This document shows positions 1 through 8,851 of a stretch of DNA of 35,693 nt, piece after piece. The first letter of the stretch is position 1, and the number at the start of each line of letters is the position of its first letter. This DNA comes from Alphaproteobacteria bacterium. Its GTDB lineage: Bacteria > Pseudomonadota > Alphaproteobacteria > Micavibrionales > Micavibrionaceae. Below the pieces are notes generated by a model that was not told where the DNA came from, ran no database searches, and saw nothing but the letters and a program-made list of their open reading frames with translations. The stretch is taken from contig JAGNKE010000025.1 in NCBI GenBank assembly GCA_018000295.1, positions 1-35,693 of the forward strand. The letters run 5' to 3'. A program made the position numbers and the translations under genes.

Positions 1-108
1 AAGCATTTTCCGCTATTTTTGAAGGAGTGCGAATGGAGATTTAATAACCCGTCTCCGAAAGCGCAATTAAAACAAATTAAACAATGGATTAAGGTATATA
101 TGGGCTAG
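1..108 (+). CDS. IS1595-family (ISXO2-like) transposase, C-terminal fragment
   Basis: Only the last 35 codons are present, reading in frame from base 1 to the TAG at 106-108. The peptide contains the block FLKECEWRFNN followed by PKAQLKQIKQWI. This matches the ISXO2-like DDE transposase C-terminus, in which an E-C-x-W/F-R-F/W-N motif carries the last acidic catalytic residue. The 5' part lies outside the window. The gene overlaps the end of the membrane-protein gene on the opposite strand. Its lower GC content than the neighbouring genes fits an acquired element. Family assignment rests on this short motif alone. Confidence 0.65.
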   Translation, partial: KHFPLFLKECEWRFNNPSPKAQLKQIKQWIKVYMG

Positions 109-126
109 TTATCTGGTACAGCCCCC
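1..126 (+). mobile_element. Right end of an IS1595-family insertion sequence (partial)
   Basis: The window opens inside a transposase gene whose stop is at 106-108. About 18 bases further, at 109-126, lies a sequence that read inward on the minus strand begins GGGGGCTGTACCAGATAAC, which resembles the GGGGCTGTAC-type ends I recall for IS1016/IS1595-family elements. I place the outer edge near 125-126. The other end and the target duplication are outside the window, so family and boundary are inferred from the transposase C-terminus and this end sequence. Confidence 0.6.
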
Positions 127-593
127 AGGAGAAAATATCCAACCGCCGCCGCAAGGCTGGTGACCAGCAAAAACCGCACCCCTCGCGCAATGACCGAATA
201 AACCGCAAAAAGAACGGGGGAAAGCCCCATCTCCCCGCCCACGACCGCATAAATCTTGTAGGGAACGCCGCTCAAACTCCCCGCCTGCATGACCACCAGC
301 GCATGACCCTCGCGCATCGACTCCCGTGCACCATCAATAAGCGCCGGACCGATTGCCGGAACGGCATCCAGGAACAGGCGGGCAGAATCAGAAGCGTACG
401 CTCCATAGAGATACATCACCGCCCCTCCGGCCAGCGCCCCCGCAATCACGAACGGGATATTCCTGTATCCTTCCCGGCGATTGACAAGGACGAGATAAGT
501 CAACCAGATGTCGGGCACGAAAAAGAAAAAGGTCGCTTCGCCAAACCCCCAGAGAAAACTGATCGTACGCATCCGAAGCGGGGAAAGAGTCAT
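105..593 (-). CDS. Small integral membrane protein (DedA/SNARE-associated-like), 3' end altered by an IS
   Basis: A protein of 162 residues starting at the ATG at 593, which overlaps the glpK stop in an ATGA arrangement, so it is probably translationally coupled to glpK. An in-frame longer reading exists but lies inside glpK. It has about four hydrophobic stretches and near its N-terminus the motif WGFGEATFFFFVPDIW, which resembles the conserved Gly-Glu-Ala region of YqaA/DedA-type proteins; this family call is tentative. The last codons (GAVPDN and the stop) lie in what appears to be the terminal repeat of the adjoining IS1595 element, so the native C-terminus is probably lost. A role in transport or membrane homeostasis linked to glycerol use is possible but unproven. 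Confidence 0.55.
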   Translation of the reverse strand: MTLSPLRMRTISFLWGFGEATFFFFVPDIWLTYLVLVNRREGYRNIPFVIAGALAGGAVMYLYGAYASDSARLFLDAVPAIGPALIDGARESMREGHALVVMQAGSLSGVPYKIYAVVGGEMGLSPVLFAVYSVIARGVRFLLVTSLAAAVGYFLLGAVPDN

Positions 594-2074
594 CAAGAAT
601 AGCTCTTCGCAACCGCCCGCTGCCATCCCGCATAAAGAGCGTCCGCTTGATCGGCCGACATTCGCGGCTCGTAAACCGAAGCCGCCGTCCAATGCGCGGC
701 GCTGTCTTCAAGACTCTTGAAGACCCCTGCCCGTACGCCCGCCAGACAGGCCACCCCCCACGCCGTGCTTTCTTTAACTTTTGGCACCTCGATTCGCCGT
801 TGCAACAGGTCGGCAAGGAACTGGCACATAAAGCGGTTATCCACCAGACCGCCATCGGCACGTACAACCGGAACCGCGCACCCCCCATCATCCTCCATGG
901 CCAAAATCAGGTCACGAGTCTGATAGGCTTGCGCCTCGAGCGCCGCCCGTACGATCTGCGCCCGCGAACTGTCCCGCGCAAGGCCACAAATCACGCCCCG
1001 CGCCTCCGGTTTCCAGAATGGCGCCCCCAACCCGGTAAAGGCCGGAACGAAGTACACCCCTTGTGTGGAATCGACCGACAGTGCCAAAGCTTCAGTTTCG
1101 GCAGCGTTTTTAATCAGCCCAAGATTATCCCGAAGAAACTGAATCGCCGTCCCGGCATTGAAGATCGCCCCCTCCAGCGCATAATGCGTCCGCCCGTCCA
1201 CGCGGTAGCCCACGGTTGTAAGGAGGCGGTTCGCAGACTCCCGGCAATCCGTCCCCGTATTCATCAGGGCAAAACACCCCGTGCCATAGGTCGCCTTCAC
1301 CATCCCCGGCGAAAAACACCCCTGCCCGATCAGGGCGGCCTGTTGGTCTCCCGCGATCCCGTAAATAGGACATTCTTGGCTAAATTTATCGTCAGTTATT
1401 TGGCCATAATCAGCTATATTGTCCAATATAACCGGCATAATTTCTAGGGGTATATCAAAAAGTTCTAAAAGCTCTTTGTCCCATTTATTTTCATGAATAT
1501 TATACAGCATGGTACGCGAGGCATTGGTCGCATCCGTGGCATGGACCCGCCCCTGTGTGAGATGCCAGAGCAGAAAACAATCGACCGTCCCGAACGCGAG
1601 ATCGCCCGACCGCGCCAGCGCCTGCGCCCCCTCAACGTGATCGAGAATCCATTTGATCTTGGTCGCGGAAAAATAAGGATCGAGCAGCAGCCCGGTCTTG
1701 CGGGTAATGATTTCCTCCACCCCCGCCCGCTTCAAATCCGCGCAGAGTCCGGCCGTACGTCTATCCTGCCAGACGATGGCGTTATAGACCGGCTCCCCCG
1801 TCCGGCGGTTCCAGAGGATGGTCGTCTCCCGCTGATTGGTGATCCCCGCCGCCGCGATCCGCCGCACATCCTTCTTTAAATCCTTGGCCACCGAACGCAT
1901 CGCCAACAGCGTATCCTGCAGGATATCGAAAGGCCTCTGCTCCACCCACCCGTCCTGCGGGTAATGGAGCGTCAACTCCTTTTGCCGCAACGCGACCACC
2001 TCGCCCATCGCATTGAAAACGATGGCCCGCGAACTGCTGGTCCCCTGATCGATGGATAATAGATAATCCGTCAT
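593..2074 (-). CDS. glpK: Glycerol kinase
   Basis: Cytosolic enzyme that phosphorylates glycerol with ATP to glycerol-3-phosphate, the substrate of the GlpD encoded just upstream. The 493 residues match the usual length of about 500. Seen in the sequence: the N-terminal phosphate-binding motif LSIDQGTSSSRA, the glycerol-contacting GITNQRETT segment, and the FGGY-family signature region YGIAGDQQAALIGQ. I chose the ATG at 2074; an in-frame GTG at 2119 would add 15 residues unlike the family N-terminus. glpK lies 78 bases after glpD and overlaps the next membrane-protein gene by four bases, so the three are probably one transcript. A stretch at about 1381-1500 has only about 30% GC against about 60% on both sides. 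Confidence 0.95.
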   Translation of the reverse strand: MTDYLLSIDQGTSSSRAIVFNAMGEVVALRQKELTLHYPQDGWVEQRPFDILQDTLLAMRSVAKDLKKDVRRIAAAGITNQRETTILWNRRTGEPVYNAIVWQDRRTAGLCADLKRAGVEEIITRKTGLLLDPYFSATKIKWILDHVEGAQALARSGDLAFGTVDCFLLWHLTQGRVHATDATNASRTMLYNIHENKWDKELLELFDIPLEIMPVILDNIADYGQITDDKFSQECPIYGIAGDQQAALIGQGCFSPGMVKATYGTGCFALMNTGTDCRESANRLLTTVGYRVDGRTHYALEGAIFNAGTAIQFLRDNLGLIKNAAETEALALSVDSTQGVYFVPAFTGLGAPFWKPEARGVICGLARDSSRAQIVRAALEAQAYQTRDLILAMEDDGGCAVPVVRADGGLVDNRFMCQFLADLLQRRIEVPKVKESTAWGVACLAGVRAGVFKSLEDSAAHWTAASVYEPRMSADQADALYAGWQRAVAKSYS

Positions 2075-2152
2075 GACGATGCCGGCCGAAGAAGAATCAA
2101 AAAATGAAAAACGAGTCACAAGACTCTGGAGAGAAAGGACGAACGTCCGAAT

Positions 2153-3664
2153 CTATTTTACTATGGCCGCAAGGGCGCTGGCAACATTCTGCGCGGTTTC
2201 ATCCGTAACTTGTAAACCGAGTTTTGTCCGCCGCCACAGCACGTCATCCTCGGTCAGCGCCCACTCATGTTCGGCCAGATAGCGCAACTCGGCCTCGTAA
2301 ATATGCTGCCCGCAATACTCGCCGAGTTCCTTGAGGCTCTGCGCCTCCCCGATAATCATGTCGATCCGCGCCCCGTACGTTTTAACATAACGGGAGACCA
2401 ACTCCTCGGGCAGCCACGGATACTTCGATTTCTGCAGGCCCAGAAATTCGGCAAAACTCTTGCCCTTGAAATCCCCCCCGATCAGCGGCTGATCCGCCGT
2501 CCAAGGGTCGGCCACAGCCTTGATGAGGTTGAGCGATAAATCCACAACCTTCTCCGCCAGCGACCGGAAGGTCGTGAGCTTGCCCCCGAAAACCGAAATC
2601 ATCGGCGCATCAAGCTTCTTGTGATGATAAAGCCTGTATTCTCGGGAAACGGAGCTGACCTCCTTCTTGCCGTCATCCAGCAGGGGCCGCACACCGCTGA
2701 AGGTAAAAAGCGCATCTTCCGGCAGGATCGGCTTCTTGAACGTTTTGTTGTAAGCCTCGCAAAGATAAGACATTTCATCCTCGGTCGCCATCGCGTCCTT
2801 GGGGTCGCCCGTGTATTCGGTCTCGGTCGTCCCGACAAGGGTAAAATCTTTCTCGTAAGGAATGACGAAAACCCCGCGCTTATCCGGCTGCTGCAACAGA
2901 TAGACGTGCTTTCCCTCGATCTGACGCGGCAGGATGATATGGCTCCCCTGCACCAGCCGCACCTTGGGAAGATCGGGATCGCTCTCCGAAAGCCCCGTGC
3001 CTTCCAGAAAACGCCGCACCCACGGACCGGTCGCGTTAATCACGCAGGACGCCTTCACGCTGGCATCCTGCTCCGTCCGGCGATCATGCAGGGAGATATT
3101 CCAGGAACCGCCCTCGGCCTTCAACCCCGTACAGATCGTGCGCGTACGGATATCCGCCCCGTTTTCCGCCGCATCGACGGCATTCATGACCACAAGGCGC
3201 GTATCGTCGCCCCAAGCATCGGAATAAAGGAATCCCTTCTTGAATTCCGGCCGGAGATGAGCACCGAAAGACTGCAGGGGAAGATTATTCACCTGCCGCG
3301 CTGGCTTGAACCGGGTTTTCCCGGAAAGCCGCCCATAAAGCCAAAGCCCCATCTGAATTTTCCACAACGGGCGCCCCCGCCCGTCCAGCGGCAGGACGAA
3401 CTCCATCGGCCGCACCAGATGCGGCGCCGTGCGGTGCAAAATCTCGCGCTCCCGCAGGCTTTCCTTGACCAGCTTGAAATTCCGGTATTCAAGATACCGC
3501 AACCCGCCATGGATCAGCTTGGTGCTGGCCGAGGACGTGCCGCTGGCCAGATCGTCCCCCTCGACCAGAACGACGGTCAAACCGCGCCCGGCGGCGTCAC
3601 GGGCGATTCCCGCGCCGTTAATCCCGCCCCCGATAATGCATAAATCATAATGCTGGTCTGTCAT
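2153..3664 (-). CDS. glpD: Aerobic glycerol-3-phosphate dehydrogenase
   Basis: FAD-dependent, membrane-associated enzyme that oxidises sn-glycerol-3-phosphate to dihydroxyacetone phosphate and passes electrons to quinone. The 503 residues equal the family length. Seen: the FAD-binding motif IIGGGINGAGIARDAAGRG at residues 10-28, the family signature GTSSASTKLIHGGLRYLEY near residues 42-60, and the C-terminal DAO-type region with KLTTFRSLAEKVVD. It directly precedes glpK on the same strand, giving the usual kinase/dehydrogenase pair for glycerol catabolism. A small dyad (GATCA, 7-base spacer, TGATC at 3670-3686) lies just upstream of the start. No GlpR-type repressor gene is visible nearby. 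Confidence 0.95.
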   Translation of the reverse strand: MTDQHYDLCIIGGGINGAGIARDAAGRGLTVVLVEGDDLASGTSSASTKLIHGGLRYLEYRNFKLVKESLREREILHRTAPHLVRPMEFVLPLDGRGRPLWKIQMGLWLYGRLSGKTRFKPARQVNNLPLQSFGAHLRPEFKKGFLYSDAWGDDTRLVVMNAVDAAENGADIRTRTICTGLKAEGGSWNISLHDRRTEQDASVKASCVINATGPWVRRFLEGTGLSESDPDLPKVRLVQGSHIILPRQIEGKHVYLLQQPDKRGVFVIPYEKDFTLVGTTETEYTGDPKDAMATEDEMSYLCEAYNKTFKKPILPEDALFTFSGVRPLLDDGKKEVSSVSREYRLYHHKKLDAPMISVFGGKLTTFRSLAEKVVDLSLNLIKAVADPWTADQPLIGGDFKGKSFAEFLGLQKSKYPWLPEELVSRYVKTYGARIDMIIGEAQSLKELGEYCGQHIYEAELRYLAEHEWALTEDDVLWRRTKLGLQVTDETAQNVASALAAIVK

Positions 3665-3738
3665 GGCCCGATCAGATTACATGATCGTCCCTGCGCTGAA
3701 AAGCAAAAGGGAAAAAGAAAATTAAAGCTTTAAGAGTT

Positions 3739-4146
3739 TTATTTATCGTCTTTTTTTGAAACGATAATTCTTATTTTCGCCTCAAGTTGCGCCGCCGAAA
3801 AAGGCTTTTTGATAAAACCCGTAACACCACATTTTTTCGCCTCGGAGACTGAATTCATATCCCCGCGCCCCGTCACCATCAGGAACGGCGTCTCTGGATC
3901 GACGCTGCGAACCTGCCGGAGAAACTCAACCCCTGTCATCCCCGGCATATTCCAGTCGCAGAGAATGAAATCGACCAGATCGAAGGCGGAATCGAAGAAA
4001 CTCAACCCCTCCCGCCCGTTCGAAGCCTCGAAAATCTGCGTGACTCCGAGTTCGCTGAGCATATTGCGGAGCATCGCCCGCGCCTCGCTCTGATCCTCAA
4101 CAACAAGGACTTTTAGATCCCCCAGCTTTTGTGCGGCTTTGGCCAT
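3739..4146 (-). CDS. Single-domain CheY-like response regulator
   Basis: A 135-residue protein consisting of one receiver domain and no output domain. Visible conserved residues are the acidic pair in VVEDQ (about 17-18), the phospho-acceptor Asp64 in LCDWNMPGMTG, Thr92 in MVTGRGD and Lys114 in IKKPF. It follows the hybrid histidine kinase by 29 bases on the same strand, so it is a likely phosphotransfer partner of that kinase, and it precedes glpD by 74 bases. The motif DWNMPGMTG with the tail KKPF resembles CheY/DivK-type proteins. Whether it acts on motility, on development or on glycerol genes cannot be told from the sequence. Confidence 0.85.
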   Translation of the reverse strand: MAKAAQKLGDLKVLVVEDQSEARAMLRNMLSELGVTQIFEASNGREGLSFFDSAFDLVDFILCDWNMPGMTGVEFLRQVRSVDPETPFLMVTGRGDMNSVSEAKKCGVTGFIKKPFSAAQLEAKIRIIVSKKDDK

Positions 4147-4175
4147 AATTATTTTCCTTAGTAAAATGCATGATG

Positions 4176-6227
4176 TTAATGAACCTGGTCCGAAGTGGAA
4201 ACCCAGTGCGGCTTGACCTCGTCCGGAGTATTGGACGCCGCATCGGGGAAATTATTGTTAAGAGTTTCAAAAAGCGTGAGAACAAGACGGTTATAATCGA
4301 CCGGCTTGGGGATAAAGATCGCAGTTTCCGGAACCTCGACGGGCGCCATCTCTCCGCTGCCCGGATAGCCGGACATGAAAACAACCTTGGTTTCGGGCCT
4401 CAGGGAACAGAGCAAAGTCGCAAGCTTCACCCCGTTCATCTCCGGCATCATCACATCCGAAAGCAGAAGATCGACATCCCCTTCATAATCGTCCTGAACG
4501 ACCAATGCCTCATTGCCATTCGACGCCCGCAGGACGGTGGCCTCCATCTTTTCCAGCATCTCGCAGACGATCTGAAGCAACTCAGGCTCATCCTCCGCGA
4601 CCAGGATCGTATAACCCTTGAGCTTGAGCGTCGCCGGATCGCGGACCGTCCCGCTCAGAACCTTGGACACCGGCGCCTCGCTGAGCGGCAGGAAAACCGT
4701 GATCGCCGTCCCTTCCCCCAGCCGGGAATCGACGCTGACCCCCCCGCCCATCTCGCGCACCAGCCCGTAGACGATCGAAAGCCCCAGCCCCGTACCCTTG
4801 CCCTGCGGCTTGGTGGTAAAGAACGGGTCGAATATCTTTTCCAGAACTTTGGGCTCGATCCCTGTCCCGGTATCTGAAACCGTCAGCTTCGCAAACCGCT
4901 TCTCCTGCGTGCGGTTTTTAACCTTTTCGGGCAGTTCCGAACGCCCGCAGCCCCGTAAATCAACGCTCAATGTCCCACCCCCCGGCATGGCGTCCCTTGC
5001 GTTCACGACAAGATTCATCAGGATTTGCGCGATGGCATCCTGCGTCCCGCTCACCCGCAGATCCGGCTCGCTCGCCCGCACGGAAAAGCGCACCGACGCC
5101 GGAACCAGCGGATCGAGAAGAATTTTCTGATCCTCCAGCAGCGCCGACAGATCGAAAACATTACGGGAAACAACCTTGTGGCGGCTGAACGTCAGCATCT
5201 TATTCGTCAGCGCCGCGCCACGCTTGGCCGCACCCTGGATTTTCAGCAGATACTGGGCCGCCTCCGACTGCGGGTCCAGCCCCTTCGCCGCCATGATCGA
5301 AAACCCGTCAATGATCGAAAGGATATTATTGAAATCGTGTGCCACCCCACCCGCCAGCTTGCCCAAAGCCTCCAGTTTCTGCCCCTGATACGCCTCCGCC
5401 TCGCGCAACATCAATTTGGTGGTATCGGTAAACACCCCAACGAACAAATCCACCCGCCCTGCGGAATCCTTGACCGCCGACAGCTTCAGGGCAAACCAGC
5501 GCGTCTCCTGCGCGTTCTTGACGGAAAACTCGATCTCCGCATCCTTGCCCACCACCACGGCCTGGATCAAAGAGGTGGCGATCTTCTCATTGCGCGTGAT
5601 GTCAGGCAAAATATCCCAGGATTTCCCGATCATCTGCTCCGGTTTCAAGCCGAAAAAGTCGCAGAACGCGCCGTTGACGAAGATGAACGGATTCCCCTCC
5701 ACCTTCGGGTCGCTGACCACCAGCCCGTTGGTGGCGAACTGTATCGCTTTTTGCAGCCTGTAGTTGTTTTCATTAAGGTAAAGCAAACTCTCCTCGCGCT
5801 GCCGGTCGCGGCTGATATCCGTCATAACGAACAGCGTATAGCTCTCCACCAGCGGCTTGGCCTCGACCACACACAGCGCCCCGCCCTCTAGCGCGACAAC
5901 CTCGCGGAAATTTATGATTGAATTCGCACCGGAACCCTCACCCAGTGCATTCTTGAGACTGACATCGACATCAGCCGCATGATCGAAGAGATAGTCGATA
6001 AAATGCGGCAGCCGAAACCCCTTCCCGTCCGCGCCCGCGCCCTTCAGGGCCGGAACGAAACCATACGCAACGGCGTTGGCGTACACCATCAGTCCCTCGG
6101 CGTTGAACATGATTTTACCCAGCGTATGGCTGTCCAAAGCCGCTTCCAGCACCTTGCGGTCGCAGCAATCCTGCGACGAAGGGCGGGAGCGTAAAAAAAA
6201 CCGACTGAACATAGGCAGAGACCGCAA
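4176..6227 (-). CDS. Soluble PAS-PAS hybrid histidine kinase, CckA-like
   Basis: A 683-residue sensor kinase with, in order: a divergent PAS-like region (about 28-135), a canonical PAS domain (about 155-270), a HisKA dimerisation domain with phospho-acceptor His297 in GGVAHDFNN, an HATPase domain with N-box [14 protein letters not shown] (405-418) and G-box GKGTGLGLS (477-484), and a C-terminal receiver with Asp591 ([12 protein letters not shown]) and Lys641. The core resembles CckA, but no transmembrane segment is visible, whereas CckA is membrane-bound. It probably signals to the single-domain regulator encoded 29 bases downstream. The start is uncertain: TTG at 6227 or ATG at 6212; neither has a clear Shine-Dalgarno sequence. 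Confidence 0.88.
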   Translation of the reverse strand: MRSLPMFSRFFLRSRPSSQDCCDRKVLEAALDSHTLGKIMFNAEGLMVYANAVAYGFVPALKGAGADGKGFRLPHFIDYLFDHAADVDVSLKNALGEGSGANSIINFREVVALEGGALCVVEAKPLVESYTLFVMTDISRDRQREESLLYLNENNYRLQKAIQFATNGLVVSDPKVEGNPFIFVNGAFCDFFGLKPEQMIGKSWDILPDITRNEKIATSLIQAVVVGKDAEIEFSVKNAQETRWFALKLSAVKDSAGRVDLFVGVFTDTTKLMLREAEAYQGQKLEALGKLAGGVAHDFNNILSIIDGFSIMAAKGLDPQSEAAQYLLKIQGAAKRGAALTNKMLTFSRHKVVSRNVFDLSALLEDQKILLDPLVPASVRFSVRASEPDLRVSGTQDAIAQILMNLVVNARDAMPGGGTLSVDLRGCGRSELPEKVKNRTQEKRFAKLTVSDTGTGIEPKVLEKIFDPFFTTKPQGKGTGLGLSIVYGLVREMGGGVSVDSRLGEGTAITVFLPLSEAPVSKVLSGTVRDPATLKLKGYTILVAEDEPELLQIVCEMLEKMEATVLRASNGNEALVVQDDYEGDVDLLLSDVMMPEMNGVKLATLLCSLRPETKVVFMSGYPGSGEMAPVEVPETAIFIPKPVDYNRLVLTLFETLNNNFPDAASNTPDEVKPHWVSTSDQVH

Positions 6228-6324
6228 AGAAGAAAAAAGAACTACCTAAAATTGAAAACCAGACAACGCGGCCATGCAAGTAAATTGTTTCCTTTGACAT
6301 ACACCCGTATATCGGCAAAAGTGA

Positions 6325-6352
6325 TTTTACCGATTCGTTTTCTGCGTATAAA
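6325..6352 (+). promoter_or_regulatory. Possible sigma-70 promoter upstream of the YjbH-like gene
   Basis: TTTTAC at 6325-6330 and TATAAA at 6347-6352 are separated by 16 bases in the AT-rich spacer between the divergent kinase and YjbH-like genes. The -10 is good and the -35 is weak. A separate perfect TTGACA at 6294-6299 has no matching -10 at normal distance. Confidence 0.3.
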
Positions 6353-6392
6353 ATAAGCAAGCGTTTTCTCGGTTTTTCCACAGAATCATCTC

Positions 6393-7733
6393 ATGCGTAT
6401 TCGATCGCTCCGGTTGAGGCAATTCCTGCTTCCGGTTTTGGCCGGAACCCTTCCGCTCGTCCCCGTCATGGCCCGCGCCGATGCCGCCCCCGAAACGCCG
6501 TTTCTCTCGCACCCTCTGGGCCTGAACACCGCGCCGGAAATCAAGCAGGATTCACAACAGGGAAAAAACACCGCAATAGCCGATAAAAATTATAAAAACA
6601 CAACGGATCGAGCTATAAATAAAAATGCTGATACTATAAGTATTAAAAAGAACTTACACCTCCAACCATTCAGCAACGCCCCGCAGCAAATTGGCAGTGT
6701 CGCAAAAGAGATTTATACAAATAATCCACAGGCTCAATCCCTGCAGTTTCAACTGATTTCACACGGCCTGCGCGGCCCCAATCTGCGCCTCATGACCGCC
6801 GACTTTAGACGTGCCGGTAATCATGAGGGCAGCCCGCAGGAAATTTGGCGCAACGCCGAATTCACACTCGAAGGACAGGAGGCGGAGGAAACAACACTCT
6901 GGCCGATGCGTCCCTATCTCTGGCTTATTCAGGACAATCAACTAAGTTTTGACGACGACCACGGCCTCCTCGCCCGCTCCTCCCTGATCGCCGAAGCGCG
7001 CGCCCCGGAAATCCTCAACCTCCTCACGCTCGGCGCGGCCTTCCGCCTGAACATCGCCGATAATCTGCACAGGATCGACGCACCCCGCGCTCCCCTCCCG
7101 GTCCGCAGCGATGTGGAGGAATTCGCAGACCGTACAATCGGCCTTGAGCGCCTCTATGCCACAAGTTTCCACAGCCTGTCCCCCGAATGGCACACAGCCC
7201 TGAGCGCGGGGTATCTGGAGGAAATGGTGGCGGGCGTGGGCGGCGAAATAATCTACCGCCCCTTCAAATCCCGCCTCGCCGTCGGTGCAGAACTCTGGCA
7301 GACCTTCCGCCGTGATCCCGAAACCACGCTCAACCTCGGGCTAAATGGCGATCACGTCCTGACCGGGCATCTTAACGCCTGGTACGACTGGCCGGAGCCG
7401 GATATAACCCTCCACCTGCAGGCCGGACGCTATCTGGCCGAGGATATCGGCCTCACGGCGGCTCTGGAGAAGGATTTCGTGAATGGCGCGAAGCTGAAGG
7501 GCTTCATCACCCTCACGGACGCCGAAGAAGACAGAATGACGCAGGGCATCAGCCTCTCCCTCCCCCTAGGCGGTTTACCATATGTGCCGGACGGCAGCGA
7601 ATTCCGCCTGCGCGCCGAGCCCTTCGCCCGCGATATAGGCCAGACCGTGGACAAACCCGTCAGCCTCTATGAACTGTCCGAACCCTTCACCCTCGGCCAC
7701 ATGGCAAGGTATTGGGAGAAAATTGTGGAATGA
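6393..7733 (+). CDS. YjbH-type outer-membrane beta-barrel protein
   Basis: A 446-residue exported protein with a signal peptide (about 1-30, ending MARADA), a low-complexity linker (about 45-110) rich in Lys, Asn and Thr, and a C-terminal region matching the YjbH/GfcD domain. That region has alternating amphipathic strands, the stretch GGEIIYRPFKSRLAVGAELW, the pattern LQAGRYLAEDIGLTAALEKDF, and ITLTDAEEDRMTQGISLSLPL. Family members belong to exopolysaccharide secretion operons (yjbEFGH, gfcABCDE). It is shorter than the roughly 700-residue E. coli protein and no partner genes are nearby, so it is an orphan copy here. The linker DNA (about 6541-6660) has only about 33% GC. Confidence 0.72.
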   Translation: MRIRSLRLRQFLLPVLAGTLPLVPVMARADAAPETPFLSHPLGLNTAPEIKQDSQQGKNTAIADKNYKNTTDRAINKNADTISIKKNLHLQPFSNAPQQIGSVAKEIYTNNPQAQSLQFQLISHGLRGPNLRLMTADFRRAGNHEGSPQEIWRNAEFTLEGQEAEETTLWPMRPYLWLIQDNQLSFDDDHGLLARSSLIAEARAPEILNLLTLGAAFRLNIADNLHRIDAPRAPLPVRSDVEEFADRTIGLERLYATSFHSLSPEWHTALSAGYLEEMVAGVGGEIIYRPFKSRLAVGAELWQTFRRDPETTLNLGLNGDHVLTGHLNAWYDWPEPDITLHLQAGRYLAEDIGLTAALEKDFVNGAKLKGFITLTDAEEDRMTQGISLSLPLGGLPYVPDGSEFRLRAEPFARDIGQTVDKPVSLYELSEPFTLGHMARYWEKIVE

Positions 7734-7739
7734 GAAAAA

Positions 7740-8741
7740 CTAAAGCGAAAAGCTTCCCGGCGTAAAATCCACAACCCGCCCTGCGGGCTGATAAGGCTGC
7801 ACATACATCCGATCATGATAGCGTGCAGGAACCTGCTCCGCCAGTTCGGGCGAAACGGTGAGAATTCCATAATTCACAAAGCGCGCCTTGTTCTGGCGCA
7901 AAATCTCGGGATCCTCGGGATAAACATAATTTGCCATCACCCCGTGCGCGAGTTCAAAATCCAGCTTGCTATCCTGATTCTCCGCCCGGATCGCCGCCAA
8001 CAGCGCCCCCATCCCCGCCATGTGGAAAGACTGCACGGGATCGTTACTGCGGAAAATCCCGCCATTCGCCCCCTGCACGGGCATCAGGTAATCGAAGGCA
8101 TGATCCTTAAGCTCCTGCCCGTCGATCCGCACCGTAGTCACCCCCTGCTCGGCCAGCCAGCTTGCAAAACCCTTGGTCCCCGCACGCAGCGGCGAAAGCG
8201 TGGACAGCACAGCCCCCGGAGCCTGCGAATACACATAAGAATGAACATTGCCGATCAGCGTCTCCCCCGCCTTCGGGAAGTTGGAGGAAATCGTATACGG
8301 CACGATCACCTTCGGCGTATCGCCGAGCGGATGAACGGGGGATTTCAAAATCGGCTTGATCCGGTCGGGAAGCTGCAACTGATCGTTCCAGTAGGTATAG
8401 ACAACCGCCGTAGGAAACCACTTCCCGCTCTCGTCCTGCACCGCCATGGCCATCGCCAGCTTGTTGGTGCCGGGATCGCCCAGCCGCGCCACCAGCTGCT
8501 CGGCCCGCTTCGGCGCATGAACGGCATCGAACAGCCGCCCATGAATACCTTCGAACGCACTGTCTTGAGTAACAACAACAAACTGCTGCGCGGGCGTAAT
8601 TCGCGCAATCGCGGCCTTGAGCGCATCCTGCCCCTCTTCGTCCAATCGGTTTTTATGCGGCGAGAGTTGCTCATAAATCGCCACGGCATCGCCGAGGCTG
8701 AGCGTGCTTTCACCGGAAGGAGGGTGTGAATCGAACATCAT
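7740..8741 (-). CDS. Malonyl-CoA decarboxylase-like protein (MCD catalytic domain)
   Basis: A 333-residue protein, shorter than typical MCD (about 450 residues), with the C-terminal catalytic domain recognisable. PYTISSNFPKAGETLIGN (148-165) corresponds to the Y-S-I-S-S...G-N region carrying the catalytic serine. STLSPLRAG (180-188) corresponds to the F-x-T-L-S-P-I-P-G loop. DPVQSFHM (234-241) corresponds to the D-P-V-x-x-F-H-L segment with the catalytic histidine. HGVMANYVY (266-274) corresponds to the conserved G-x-M-V-N-Y-x-Y. MCD converts malonyl-CoA to acetyl-CoA and CO2. The alpha-helical N-terminal domain is reduced, and no malonate or acyl-CoA genes are adjacent. It ends six bases from the convergent YjbH-like gene. 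Substrate is uncertain; the fold assignment is fairly secure. Confidence 0.68.
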   Translation of the reverse strand: MMFDSHPPSGESTLSLGDAVAIYEQLSPHKNRLDEEGQDALKAAIARITPAQQFVVVTQDSAFEGIHGRLFDAVHAPKRAEQLVARLGDPGTNKLAMAMAVQDESGKWFPTAVVYTYWNDQLQLPDRIKPILKSPVHPLGDTPKVIVPYTISSNFPKAGETLIGNVHSYVYSQAPGAVLSTLSPLRAGTKGFASWLAEQGVTTVRIDGQELKDHAFDYLMPVQGANGGIFRSNDPVQSFHMAGMGALLAAIRAENQDSKLDFELAHGVMANYVYPEDPEILRQNKARFVNYGILTVSPELAEQVPARYHDRMYVQPYQPAGRVVDFTPGSFSL

Positions 8742-8770
8742 GATTTCCCGCTAAAAAAACTTTACTCCCT

Positions 8771-8801
8771 ATTATAGACAACAATGCCGGATAGACGTCA
8801 A
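8771..8801 (-). promoter_or_regulatory. Likely sigma-70 promoter for the MCD-like gene
   Basis: On the minus strand TTGACG (8801-8796) is followed after 19 bases by a perfect TATAAT (8776-8771), about 30 bases before the gene start. The spacer is two bases longer than ideal, but both hexamers are near consensus. Confidence 0.5.
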
Positions 8802-8851
8802 CATTTTGATAATTTTATTGCGCCGCAATAAAAACAGGATTCGAAAAACCC

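Noticed and set aside
2621..3643. Long plus-strand ORF (340 codons) opposite glpD
   Set aside because: It is an antisense shadow of a clear glpD; the composition is rich in Arg, Pro and His as expected from a GC-rich reverse frame, with no family motif.
3722..3733. Perfect palindrome TTAAAGCTTTAA as terminator after the response regulator gene
   Set aside because: There is no loop, the stem is AT-rich and the T-run is interrupted, so it is unlikely to terminate.
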